From the NCBI GenBank assembly GCA_002451855.1, contig DKDS01000056.1:1-19200 (forward strand): a stretch of 19,200 nt of DNA, written 5' to 3'. The stretch's first letter is position 1, and each line of letters starts with the position of its first letter. This document shows, piece after piece, positions 6,488 to 14,125 of the stretch. Below the pieces are notes generated by a model that saw only the letters and a program-made list of their open reading frames with translations, did no database searches and was not told the DNA's origin. This DNA comes from Ruminococcaceae bacterium UBA6842 (GTDB lineage Bacteria; Bacillota; Clostridia; Oscillospirales; Acutalibacteraceae). The position numbers were made by a program, and so were the translations under genes.

Positions 6488-7972
6488 ATGAATTACATAA
6501 GTACAAGGAATAAATCCGTTAAAGTAACCGCCGCCGAGGCTATCGCAAAGGGAATTTCGGCTGAGGGCGGACTTTTTGTGCCGGACAGCTTTGTGAAATT
6601 CACGGATGAGGATTTTAAAAAGCTTTGCGGTCTTGATTATATAGGCAGAGCAAAATATGTGCTTAAATACTTTTTAAACGACTTTACCGAGGAAGAGATT
6701 GATTACTGCGTAAAGGGAGCGTACACAGGCAGCTTTGATAACGATATACCGGCGCCTGTTTCGGTTGTCGGGGATATGAATATCCTTGAGCTGTGGCACG
6801 GACCTACCTGCGCGTTTAAGGATCTTGCTCTTCAGCTTTTGCCGTACCTGCTTACCACATCGGCAAAGAAGACGGCGGCAGGCAAAAAAACCGTTATTTT
6901 GGTTGCAACCTCGGGAGATACGGGTAAGGCGGCGCTTGAGGGCTTCTGCGATGTGCCGGATACTGAAATAATAGTCTTTTACCCGAGCGACGGCGTAAGC
7001 CCCATGCAGAAGCTTCAAATGGATTCGCAGAAGGGCGGAAATGTCCATGTAGTCGCTATAAGGGGTAACTTCGACGACGCTCAGACAGGCGTGAAAAAGA
7101 TATTTACGGACGCCGCGGTAAAGGAAAAGCTTGCGGAAAACGGAATGCAGTTTTCGTCCGCCAACTCGATAAACTGGGGAAGACTGGCTCCGCAGATAGT
7201 GTATTATGTTTCGGCTTACTGCGATTTGATTTCCAGAGGCGAGGATCTTACGGACGGCTTTAATGTTGTCGTGCCTACGGGCAATTTCGGCAACATTCTC
7301 GCGGCTTATTACGCAAAGAAAATGGGAGTGCCGATAAATAAGCTTATCTGCGCCTCAAATTCCAATAATGTTCTTACCGATTTTATAAGAACGGGCGTTT
7401 ACGACCGTAACCGCAAATTTTATACAACTGTTTCGCCGTCTATGGATATACTTATTTCAAGCAACCTTGAAAGAATGCTGTTCGAGCTGTCGGGCTGTAA
7501 CGATGAAGAGGTTGCAAAAATGCAGGAGGAGCTTTCAAAGAGCGGAACATTTAAGGTGTCAGGCGGCATAAGGTCGAAAATGGCCGAGCTTTTCTGGGGC
7601 GGCTGCTGCAATGACGGGCAAACGCTTGATACAATAGGCAAGGTATTCGGCGAGTACGGGTATCTGTGCGACACGCACACCGCCGTTGCGGTTAATGTTT
7701 ACGGTCAGTATAAGGAACAGACAAACGACCGCAGAACTACGGTTATCGCGTCAACCGCGTCGCCCTATAAGTTTGCGGACAGCGTGCTTAAAGCTGTGAG
7801 CGACAGGGATTCGGGAACCGAGTTCGGCAATGTCAAATTGCTTTCCGATATTACGGGCGCCGAAGTGCCCGAGCCTATACAGGCGCTTGAAAAAGCCGAG
7901 GTACGGTTTAAGGAAATATGCGATAAGGATAAAATGCTTTCGGCGGTTTACTCCGCTCTCGGAATAAAATAA
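6488..7972 (+). CDS. thrC: Threonine synthase
   Basis: PLP-dependent enzyme converting O-phospho-L-homoserine to threonine and phosphate, the last step of threonine synthesis. The 494 residues begin with the family opening MNYISTRN and EGGLFVPD. The PLP lysine is Lys111 in WHGPTCAFKDLALQ. ATSGDTGKAAL and the glycine-rich PTGNFGN loop further on fit the fold-type II cofactor site. The length matches the long class typified by E. coli and yeast enzymes rather than the short Bacillus type. The ATG is set by AAGGAG at 6473-6478, 9 bases upstream. No hom or thrB lies next to it in this window. It ends at a bidirectional terminator. Confidence 0.96.
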   Translation: MNYISTRNKSVKVTAAEAIAKGISAEGGLFVPDSFVKFTDEDFKKLCGLDYIGRAKYVLKYFLNDFTEEEIDYCVKGAYTGSFDNDIPAPVSVVGDMNILELWHGPTCAFKDLALQLLPYLLTTSAKKTAAGKKTVILVATSGDTGKAALEGFCDVPDTEIIVFYPSDGVSPMQKLQMDSQKGGNVHVVAIRGNFDDAQTGVKKIFTDAAVKEKLAENGMQFSSANSINWGRLAPQIVYYVSAYCDLISRGEDLTDGFNVVVPTGNFGNILAAYYAKKMGVPINKLICASNSNNVLTDFIRTGVYDRNRKFYTTVSPSMDILISSNLERMLFELSGCNDEEVAKMQEELSKSGTFKVSGGIRSKMAELFWGGCCNDGQTLDTIGKVFGEYGYLCDTHTAVAVNVYGQYKEQTNDRRTTVIASTASPYKFADSVLKAVSDRDSGTEFGNVKLLSDITGAEVPEPIQALEKAEVRFKEICDKDKMLSAVYSALGIK

Positions 7973-7975
7973 AAA

Positions 7976-8007
7976 AATATCCGGCTTAAAAGCCGGATAT
8001 TACTTTT
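7976..8007. terminator. Bidirectional intrinsic terminator between thrC and the DUF1540 gene
   Basis: A perfect 11-bp stem (AATATCCGGCT, loop TAAA, and complement, 7976-8001) is followed by ACTTTT on the plus strand and preceded by a run of A, which gives a T-run on the minus strand. It therefore suits both convergent genes: thrC ends at 7972 and the DUF1540 gene ends at 8019. Confidence 0.88.
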
Positions 8008-8018
8008 GACAGGCGAGC

Positions 8019-8183
8019 TTACTTCGCTTCGAAGGTGTCACAGCAGGTATCTCTGCATGTGTTGGCTTCGCCGTGTCCGACTTGAATTTTTCCAGCGGCG
8101 CACATATCGTCTGCGGTATGATGAACACAGTTCTTAACATCGCAGGCTACGCACAGCTTGGTTTCGCATTTGCAATCTGACAT
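8019..8183 (-). CDS. Small cysteine-rich DUF1540 protein (54 residues)
   Basis: A 54-residue minus-strand gene opposed to thrC. From about residue 16 it matches the DUF1540 pattern well: VKNCVHHTADDMCAAGKIQV, then GHGEANTCRDTCCDTF, with the usual cysteines at 19, 28, 43 and 48. DUF1540 proteins are small, probably metal-binding and common in clostridia, sometimes in tandem; the function is unknown. This one also has an N-terminal CKCETKLCVAC and an extra Cys47, for nine cysteines in all, plus His21, His22 and His37. The ATG at 8183 is preceded by a GGAAAGGA ribosome binding site. The 3' end is served by the shared terminator. The family call is confident; the role is not known. Confidence 0.9.
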   Translation of the reverse strand: MSDCKCETKLCVACDVKNCVHHTADDMCAAGKIQVGHGEANTCRDTCCDTFEAK

Positions 8184-8202
8184 ATTAGGTCAAGTCCTTT
8201 CC

Positions 8203-8218
8203 GACCCTATTAAGGGTC
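8203..8218 (-). promoter_or_regulatory. Inverted repeat upstream of the DUF1540 gene
   Basis: GACCCT, loop ATTA, AGGGTC form a perfect 6-bp palindrome about 20 bases upstream of the minus-strand start, directly before its ribosome binding site. It could be an operator or an RNA hairpin in the 5' UTR. On the plus strand it lies 55 bases before the metallophosphoesterase start, so it could serve either gene. The palindrome is seen; function is inferred. Confidence 0.45.
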
Positions 8219-8273
8219 TCGATTATTATGTGCAAAAACATTATTTTTATTAGTAAGCGCAGGTGATTTTAAT

Positions 8274-8951
8274 TTGAGCATTTATGCCATTTCGGATTTG
8301 CACCTATCCTTTGGTACGGACAAACCGATGAATATTTTTAAAGGCTGGGATAATCATACCGAACGGATAGCGGCTAACTGGAAACGGCTTGTAAAGGAAG
8401 AAGATACCGTCGTTTTGCCGGGCGACTTTTCATGGGGCTTAAAGCTTGAGGAAACGGTAAAGGATTTTGAATTTCTCGAAAAGCTTCCGGGCAAAAAACT
8501 GCTTTTAAAGGGTAATCACGATTTGTGGTGGAGTACGGCAAAAAAGCTGCGCGAATTTTTTTTTAAAAACGGTTTTGGCTCGGTGGATATAATTTATAAC
8601 AGCTGTGCCGTTTGCGAGGGCAGGGCGATTGCCGGAACAAGAGGTTGGTTTTATGACGATACCGCTGATAAAAAGGTGCTTTTGCGTGAGGCGGGCAGAC
8701 TTGAGGCATCACTCTCCGAAGCGGAGAAAACGGGGCTTCCGACAGAGGTCTTTTTGCATTATCCGCCCGTGTACGGCGACGAGGTCTGCCATGAAATATT
8801 CGATATTATTAAAAGCCGCGGAATAAAGAGGGTTTATCACGGACATATACACGGCGCGGGCTTTAACAATGCGGTAAGCGAGTATGACGGCGTAAAATTT
8901 AAGCTTATATCGTGTGATTGCATTGATTTTACACCTGTTTTAGTTGTCTAA
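8274..8951 (+). CDS. Metallophosphoesterase (calcineurin-like), substrate unknown
   Basis: The 225 residues show the full di-metal phosphoesterase set: DLH (Asp8, His10), GDFSW (Asp51), GNHD (Asn81, His82), His162 in HYPP and GHIH at 190-193 (His191, His193). No signal peptide or membrane segment is seen, so it is probably cytoplasmic. Similar stand-alone proteins are widespread in clostridia and are usually annotated only as metallophosphoesterase or serine/threonine phosphatase; the substrate cannot be read from sequence. The start is a TTG at 8274, chosen because AGGTGA lies at 8261-8266 with 7 bases of spacing and the conserved domain begins within four residues. It is divergent from the DUF1540 gene and is followed by the tig promoter. 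Confidence 0.88.
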   Translation: MSIYAISDLHLSFGTDKPMNIFKGWDNHTERIAANWKRLVKEEDTVVLPGDFSWGLKLEETVKDFEFLEKLPGKKLLLKGNHDLWWSTAKKLREFFFKNGFGSVDIIYNSCAVCEGRAIAGTRGWFYDDTADKKVLLREAGRLEASLSEAEKTGLPTEVFLHYPPVYGDEVCHEIFDIIKSRGIKRVYHGHIHGAGFNNAVSEYDGVKFKLISCDCIDFTPVLVV

Positions 8952-8993
8952 TATATAGAATTTGACGAATTTACAGAAGTATTTAAAAAAATG

Positions 8994-9022
8994 TAGAAAA
9001 AATTATCCTAATGTGCTATAAT
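8994..9022 (+). promoter_or_regulatory. Predicted promoter of tig-clpP-clpX
   Basis: A perfect -10 TATAAT at 9017-9022 has an upstream TG (9014-9015) making an extended -10. The -35 at 17-base spacing is weak (TAGAAA, 8994-8999), as often tolerated with an extended -10. It lies in an A-rich stretch 60 bases before tig. Confidence 0.65.
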
Positions 9023-9080
9023 AATTTGAACTATTGTAAAACGAGATATTATGGTTTCGTTTCACTTCGGAGGTATAAAA

Positions 9081-10454
9081 ATGAGCTTGAAAGAAACAAA
9101 AAAGATAGACGCAAACAGGTATCAACTGGAAATTACGGTTGACGGCGAGAAATTCCGCGAGGCAATTCGCGAGGCTTATAAGAAAAACGGCAAAAAAATA
9201 AATGTGCCGGGCTTCAGAAAGGGCAAAGCTCCGCTTCATATAATCGAGACATATTACGGCTCCGAGATATTCTTCGAGGACGCTCTCAATCTTCTTTATA
9301 ACGACCTTGTTGAGGACGCGATAAAGGAATCCGGTCTTAAGGTTATAAACGATAAGATGGACTTTGACCTCGTTTCGATCTCAAAGGAGGACGGCGTTGA
9401 TTTTAAGGTTTCTCTTACAACCTATCCCGAAATCGAAATCGGCGAATATAAGGGCTTAAAGGCTGAAAAGACCGCGGTTAAGGTTGACGCCGCCGAGGTA
9501 AACACCGAGCTTAACGCAATGGCGGAACGCAATGCCCGTATGGTATCCGTTGAGGACAGAGCCGCTAAGAACGGCGATACCGTTGTTATAGATTTTGAAG
9601 GCTTTACGGACGGCAAGGCATTTGACGGCGGCAAGGCTGAGGGACATTCTTTGGTACTCGGTTCGGGTCAGTTTATCCCCGGCTTTGAGGATCAGATAGC
9701 AGGCAAGAATATCGGCGACGAATTCGATGTTAATGTTACCTTCCCCGAGGAGTACGGCGCTAAGGAGCTTGCCGGCAAGGAAGCCGTTTTCAAGGTAAAG
9801 CTTCACGAGATAAAGGTTAAGGAGCTTCCCGCAATAGACGATGAGTTCGCAAAGGATGTAAGCGAATTCGACACGCTTAAGGAATTAAAGGCAGATCTTA
9901 AGAAAAAGGCTACCGAGCGTAAGAAGAAGGCGGCTGAGGAAGCTACCGAAAACGCGCTTGTTCAGCAGATAGTTGACAGCATAAAGGGCGAAATACCGGA
10001 GGCTATGTTCGAAAACCGTCTTAACCAGTGCGTTGAGGATTTTGCTTACAGACTTCAGTCTCAGGGTCTTAACCTTGAAACATACCTTAAATATACAAAT
10101 TCGAATATCGACGAGTTTAAAAAGTCATTCCGTCCCCAGGCGGAGGCTCAGGTCAAGTACAGACTTGCGCTTGAAAAAATCGTTGAGCTTGAGAATATTA
10201 AGCCCGATGATAAGGAAATCGAAGCCGAGTACGAGAAGCTTGCCAAGGATTACGGCGTAGAAGCCGATAAGGTTAAGAACGCTATTCCGGCTGAGGAGGT
10301 TGCAAAAGACCTTGCGGTAGGTAAGGCAATCGACCTTATAAAGGAAAACGCCGTAATTACAGAGGTTGAACCCAAGGCGGAGGAAAAGGCTCCCGCAAAA
10401 AAGACGGCGGCAAAGAAAACAACAAAGAAAGCTGCCGATAAGGACGAAAAATAA
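9081..10454 (+). CDS. tig: Trigger factor (ribosome-bound chaperone and prolyl isomerase)
   Basis: Trigger factor binds the ribosome exit tunnel and shields nascent chains. The N-terminal domain carries the ribosome-docking signature GFRKGKAP at 44-51. The FKBP-type PPIase domain spans about 150-245 (GDTVVIDFEGFTDG, GSGQFIPGFEDQIAG), followed by the long helical substrate-binding domain. A further ATG at 9051 is in frame, but GGAGGT at 9069-9074 sits 6 bases before 9081, so 9081 is the start (457 residues). The last 28 or so residues are a lysine/alanine-rich tail (APAKKTAAKKTTKKAADKDEK-like) outside the conserved domains. clpP follows after 53 bases; tig-clpP-clpX is a conserved order. Confidence 0.97.
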   Translation: MSLKETKKIDANRYQLEITVDGEKFREAIREAYKKNGKKINVPGFRKGKAPLHIIETYYGSEIFFEDALNLLYNDLVEDAIKESGLKVINDKMDFDLVSISKEDGVDFKVSLTTYPEIEIGEYKGLKAEKTAVKVDAAEVNTELNAMAERNARMVSVEDRAAKNGDTVVIDFEGFTDGKAFDGGKAEGHSLVLGSGQFIPGFEDQIAGKNIGDEFDVNVTFPEEYGAKELAGKEAVFKVKLHEIKVKELPAIDDEFAKDVSEFDTLKELKADLKKKATERKKKAAEEATENALVQQIVDSIKGEIPEAMFENRLNQCVEDFAYRLQSQGLNLETYLKYTNSNIDEFKKSFRPQAEAQVKYRLALEKIVELENIKPDDKEIEAEYEKLAKDYGVEADKVKNAIPAEEVAKDLAVGKAIDLIKENAVITEVEPKAEEKAPAKKTAAKKTTKKAADKDEK

Positions 10455-10507
10455 TTGATTATAAACCGCATTTCGGGTCAATATTAAGACTAACGGAGGT
10501 AATTATA

Positions 10508-11095
10508 TTGGATATGAGTCTGGTACCTTATGTAATCGAACAAACAAGCAGGGGCGAACGCTCCTATGACATCTTTTCAAGACTTTTAAACGACCGTATA
10601 ATTATGCTTAACGACGAGGTAAACAACGCCTCTGCCAGCGTGATTATCGCTCAGATGCTTTATCTTGAGGGTCAGGACCCCGAAAAGGACATTAATTTTT
10701 ACATCAACAGCCCCGGCGGCGCGGTAACCGCCGGTATGGCAATTTACGATACCATGCAGTATATAAAGTGCGATGTAAGCACTATTTGTATGGGTATGGC
10801 GGCAAGCATGGGCGCTTTCCTTTTAGCCGCGGGAACAAAGGGCAAGAGACTTGCTCTTCCCAACAGCGAGATTATGATTCATCAGCCGCTCGGTCAGGCA
10901 CAGGGTCAGGCTACGGATATTCTTATTCACGCTCATCACATCGAGCAGATAAGAAGCAATATCAATAAGATACTTGCCGAAGAGACCGGAAAGCCGCTTG
11001 AGCAGATTCAGATTGACACCGAAAGGGATAACTTTATGACCGCCGCCGAGGCTGCGGAGTACGGTCTTATCGACAAAGTAATTTCTAAGAGATAG
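10508..11095 (+). CDS. clpP: ATP-dependent Clp protease proteolytic subunit
   Basis: ClpP forms the double-heptamer serine protease chamber fed by ClpX. The catalytic triad is Ser100 in GMAASMGAF, His125 in MIHQPLG and Asp174 in ERDNFM. SLVPYVIEQTSRGERSYDI at the N-terminus and the 195-residue length are typical. The start is a TTG at 10508: GGAGGT at 10495-10500 is 7 bases before it, whereas the in-frame ATG at 10514 would be 13 bases away. It begins 53 bases after tig and ends 10 bases before clpX, matching a protein-quality-control operon. Confidence 0.98.
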   Translation: MDMSLVPYVIEQTSRGERSYDIFSRLLNDRIIMLNDEVNNASASVIIAQMLYLEGQDPEKDINFYINSPGGAVTAGMAIYDTMQYIKCDVSTICMGMAASMGAFLLAAGTKGKRLALPNSEIMIHQPLGQAQGQATDILIHAHHIEQIRSNINKILAEETGKPLEQIQIDTERDNFMTAAEAAEYGLIDKVISKR

Positions 11096-11105
11096 AGGTA
11101 TTCAA

Positions 11106-12344
11106 ATGCCGAATGACAAAAAAGATGAGATACGCTGTTCGTTCTGCGGCAAAACGCAGGACGAGGTAACAAGACTTGTCGAGGGTCCCGGAGTATATAT
11201 CTGCGACCAGTGTATCGAATTCTGCAACGCCTTGCTTTTTGACGATGAAGCCGGCAAAAAGAGCAAGCCTGCCAAAAAGGATAAGGACTTTGTTCTTCCA
11301 AAGCCGCAGGAGATAAAGGCAAAGCTTGACCAATATGTTATAGGTCAGGACGAAGCCAAAAAAACCCTTTCAGTAGCGGTGTATAACCACTATAAAAGAA
11401 TTTATAAGAACGACGACCCCGAGGTTGAACTGAATAAAAGCAATGTGCTTATGTTAGGACCGACGGGCGTCGGAAAAACGCTCCTTGCACAGACGCTTGC
11501 GAAAATACTTGAGGTGCCGATTGCGATAACCGACGCCACCACACTTACAGAGGCGGGATATGTCGGAGAAGATGTGGAAAACATACTTTTAAGACTTATT
11601 CAGGCGGCGGATTACGATATTGAAAAGGCGGAACGCGGCATAATCTATGTTGACGAAATAGATAAAATAGCCCGCAAGTCGGAAAACGCTTCTATAACCC
11701 GTGATGTAAGCGGTGAGGGCGTTCAGCAGGCTTTGCTTAAAATTCTGGAGGGTACGGTTTCGAATGTTCCCCCACAGGGCGGAAGAAAGCACCCCCAACA
11801 GGAGTTCATTCAAATTGACACCACAAATATACTGTTTATATGCGCCGGCGCTTTCGAAGGCATTGAAAAGGTTATCGAAAGGCGTATAGGCGGCAGCAGT
11901 TTGGGCTTCGGGGCGGATGTTAAATCGCCGAAATCTCTTGAGGCGGAGGCTGTTTCTACGCAGGCGACGCATCAGGACCTTGTAAAATTCGGGTTGATAC
12001 CAGAGCTTGTCGGCAGACTTCCTGTTATAACCGCGCTTCGCGGTATGGATAAGGAAACGCTTGTTAAGATTATGACCGAGCCTAAAAATTCGATAATCAA
12101 ACAATACAAGGCGCTTTTCAAGATGGATAATATCGACCTTGAATTTACGCCGGACGCGCTTTCTAAGATTGCAGACCTTACTATCGAGCGCAAAACGGGT
12201 GCGAGAGGACTTCGCTCTATTATCGAGGGAGTTTTGCAGAAGTTTATGTTTGAGGCTCCGTCGGACGAAACGGTTACGGGAATTACAATAACCGCAAAAA
12301 CCGTTGAAAACGGCGAAGCGGAAATTAAAAGAAAAGCATCATAA
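11106..12344 (+). CDS. clpX: ATP-dependent Clp protease ATP-binding subunit ClpX
   Basis: AAA+ unfoldase that recognises tagged substrates and threads them into ClpP. The 412 residues contain the N-terminal zinc-binding domain (Cys11, Cys14, Cys33, Cys36), Walker A GPTGVGKT at 118-125, the pore loop GYVGEDVE at 151-158, Walker B IIYVDEID at 179-186, and the sensor-2 region GARGLR near the C-terminus. The ClpP-docking tripeptide is LGF (266-268) in place of the commoner IGF. GAGGT at 11096-11100 sets the ATG. It directly follows clpP and ends in a strong terminator shared with the convergent rsmA. Confidence 0.98.
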   Translation: MPNDKKDEIRCSFCGKTQDEVTRLVEGPGVYICDQCIEFCNALLFDDEAGKKSKPAKKDKDFVLPKPQEIKAKLDQYVIGQDEAKKTLSVAVYNHYKRIYKNDDPEVELNKSNVLMLGPTGVGKTLLAQTLAKILEVPIAITDATTLTEAGYVGEDVENILLRLIQAADYDIEKAERGIIYVDEIDKIARKSENASITRDVSGEGVQQALLKILEGTVSNVPPQGGRKHPQQEFIQIDTTNILFICAGAFEGIEKVIERRIGGSSLGFGADVKSPKSLEAEAVSTQATHQDLVKFGLIPELVGRLPVITALRGMDKETLVKIMTEPKNSIIKQYKALFKMDNIDLEFTPDALSKIADLTIERKTGARGLRSIIEGVLQKFMFEAPSDETVTGITITAKTVENGEAEIKRKAS

Positions 12345-12348
12345 AACT

Positions 12349-12380
12349 AAGACCGTCATCTTTTGATGACGGTCTTTTTT
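12349..12380. terminator. Terminator between convergent clpX and rsmA
   Basis: A perfect 12-bp stem (AAGACCGTCATC, loop TTTT, and complement, 12349-12376) runs into T at 12374-12380. It is a strong terminator for clpX. On the minus strand the same stem starts right after the rsmA stop (12379-12381) but has only a broken T-run, so it is weaker in that direction. Confidence 0.92.
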
Positions 12381-13224
12381 AAAGCATATTTGAAAGCTCG
12401 GCCAACTGTAGGAGCGTAAGCTTTTCGCCCCTTACGGTCTCGGGAAGATTGAGCTTTCTGAGCGCCGCGCGTAATTCATCTCTATCCGTACCGGCAGTGT
12501 TTGAAACGGCGTTCACAAGCGTTTTTCGGCGCTGTGAAAAGCAGCATTTAACAAGCTTGAAAAACTCTTTTTCGCTTTTTAAGTCTACGGGCGGTTCCTT
12601 GCGTATTTTTAACCTTATTACTGAGGAGTCGACATTCGGAGGCGGCATAAAGCTTTTTCTGTCCACACCGAAAAGTATTTCGGGTTCCGCATAGTAGCTT
12701 ACCGCAACGCTTACGGCGCCGGCTTCTCTTGTGCCTACCTCGGCGCACAGCCGCTCTGCGGCCTCTTTTTGCACCATTACGGTTACCGCGTCTATCGGAA
12801 GGCGGCTTTCAAGCAGGTGCATAATTACGGGTGATGTAATATAATACGGCAGGTTGGCGCACACCGCAACCTTTTTGCAGCCGCTGAATTTTTCCTTTAT
12901 AAGACTTTTAAGGTCTATTTTCATTGCGTCGCCGTAGATTACCTCGGTGTTTTCGCAATCACCGAGCGTTTCGGGCAAAATTCTTTTAAGGCGTTCGTCA
13001 AGCTCGATTGCAACCACCTTTGCCGAATTTTTCGACAGCTCCTTTGTAAGCACGCCTATGCCGGGACCTATTTCTATAACGCCCGTCTCTTTATCGCAGG
13101 CGGCTTTTGCCATAGCTGGGCAGACATCCGGATTTATGAGAAAATTTTGACCGAGGGATTTTTTAAACTCAAATCCCGTTTTCGCAATCAGGGATTTTAC
13201 GGTATTTATGTCAGATAAATTCAT
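12379..13224 (-). CDS. rsmA: 16S rRNA (adenine(1518)-N6/adenine(1519)-N6)-dimethyltransferase
   Basis: RsmA (KsgA) dimethylates two adjacent adenines in the 3' terminal hairpin of 16S rRNA late in 30S assembly, using SAM. Visible in 281 residues: the N-terminal KSLGQNFL at 22-29, the SAM-binding EIGPGIGVLT at 51-60, acidic Glu74 in IELD, GDA at 98-100, and the catalytic NLPYY at 124-128. A C-terminal domain with FSQRRKTLVNA is also typical. The ATG at 13224 is preceded by GGAG (13231-13234 on the plus strand as CTCC). It has its own predicted promoter, is divergent from the unknown gene at 13357 and convergent with clpX. Confidence 0.97.
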   Translation of the reverse strand: MNLSDINTVKSLIAKTGFEFKKSLGQNFLINPDVCPAMAKAACDKETGVIEIGPGIGVLTKELSKNSAKVVAIELDERLKRILPETLGDCENTEVIYGDAMKIDLKSLIKEKFSGCKKVAVCANLPYYITSPVIMHLLESRLPIDAVTVMVQKEAAERLCAEVGTREAGAVSVAVSYYAEPEILFGVDRKSFMPPPNVDSSVIRLKIRKEPPVDLKSEKEFFKLVKCCFSQRRKTLVNAVSNTAGTDRDELRAALRKLNLPETVRGEKLTLLQLAELSNML

Positions 13225-13254
13225 ATTTCGCTCCGAAAACTTTATTCTTTACTT

Positions 13255-13283
13255 ATTATAACCTATAAAATTTGGCTCTGCAA
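13255..13283 (-). promoter_or_regulatory. Predicted promoter of rsmA
   Basis: Read on the minus strand, -35 TTGCAG (13283-13278) and a perfect -10 TATAAT (13260-13255) are 17 bases apart, about 30 bases upstream of the rsmA start codon. It lies back to back with the promoter of the gene at 13357. Confidence 0.65.
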
Positions 13284-13293
13284 TAAATTTTTG

Positions 13294-13322
13294 GTGACAA
13301 ACCGAGTTTTATAATGTATAAT
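13294..13322 (+). promoter_or_regulatory. Predicted promoter of the unknown gene and SPFH gene
   Basis: -35 GTGACA (13294-13299, five of six consensus bases), a 17-base spacer, and a perfect -10 TATAAT (13317-13322). A second TATAAT at 13310-13315 has no good -35. The start would be near 13329, with a leader of about 28 bases. Confidence 0.72.
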
Positions 13323-13356
13323 AGGCTTATATATTAATTTTGCAGGTGAGTTATAA

Positions 13357-14103
13357 GTGGATAACAGATATTTTGATAAAGTAATTGAGGAAATGCAGCC
13401 GTTTTTGGATGAGCAGAGCTTTAAGCTGTCGGAGGACGGCAGCTATAAAAACGATACGAGAGCGGTCAAGGTGGAATATAACGAGAGCCGCCAGATGTAT
13501 ACTCTTAATGTGGCTGAGATTGCGGATGGCGAAATCGGCGAGTTTAAAGAAATAAGCGCTTGGCTTTTCGATGATTCGCAAACCGCAAAGGACGCGGCGT
13601 CCGTCGGTATGGATTTTACCGGTTCGCTCAGAAAGAATATGGGCATAAAGCTTAAACGCACTGCCTCGGGCGAGGAAGTAGAGCTTCCCACCGTTTCGAA
13701 AATCGGAAGCGTTACGGTTACGGGCTTTGCAAAGAAAATGCTTGACTTTTTCCCGTCGCTTAAGGACGAATATAAGGACCATATCGCACAGTACGGCAAC
13801 TTTTTGTATCTTAATTTCTTCGGCGAGCATTTGGTTCCGCACATCAAAAATGTTTTAAGTTCAGGCAACAAAAAGCAGATTAAAAAGCTTTATGATATTT
13901 TGGGCGATATGTATGTTAAGGGTGATAAGGATACCGTAAATACCGTTGTCGCCGTGCTTTGCGCCGCGGCGTACAATGATGAGAACACCGAAAAAGCCGT
14001 TAAGGATATGCTGGCTGACAACAATCATTTCCTTTTGGCGTTCGAAAGCTTTTTAAAGACAATGCCGAAATCCAAAAAGCTTATGGCGGCGCTTGTAAAA
14101 TAA
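13357..14103 (+). CDS. Uncharacterised protein of 248 residues
   Basis: I do not recognise a named gene. The N-terminal 75 or so residues look like an alpha/beta module (a helix in DNRYFDKVIEEM, then strands around VKVEYNESRQMYTLNVAEI). The part from about residue 118 appears fully helical, with KMLDFFPSLKDEY, LYLNFFGEHLVPHI, a lysine-rich loop and further helices, like a short helical-repeat domain. From memory the C-terminal half resembles the helical DUF7674-type proteins of Gram-positives, but this is unverified. There is no signal peptide, membrane segment or catalytic motif. The start is a GTG with AGGTGAG (13344-13350) 6 bases upstream, preceded by a good promoter. The SPFH gene follows 22 bases later, so they are probably co-transcribed. 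Confidence 0.85.
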   Translation: MDNRYFDKVIEEMQPFLDEQSFKLSEDGSYKNDTRAVKVEYNESRQMYTLNVAEIADGEIGEFKEISAWLFDDSQTAKDAASVGMDFTGSLRKNMGIKLKRTASGEEVELPTVSKIGSVTVTGFAKKMLDFFPSLKDEYKDHIAQYGNFLYLNFFGEHLVPHIKNVLSSGNKKQIKKLYDILGDMYVKGDKDTVNTVVAVLCAAAYNDENTEKAVKDMLADNNHFLLAFESFLKTMPKSKKLMAALVK

Positions 14104-14125
14104 AAATATATTCGGGGGTATTTTT

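Noticed and set aside
9051..9080. Upstream ATG extending trigger factor by 10 residues
   Set aside because: The GGAGGT ribosome binding site lies inside this extension, 6 bases before the ATG at 9081, and the family N-terminus begins there.
13351..13842. Minus-strand open frames (to 13842 and 13443-13871) opposite the unknown gene
   Set aside because: Both lack a promoter and ribosome binding site. The plus-strand frame has both, plus coupling to the SPFH gene and codon use matching its neighbours.
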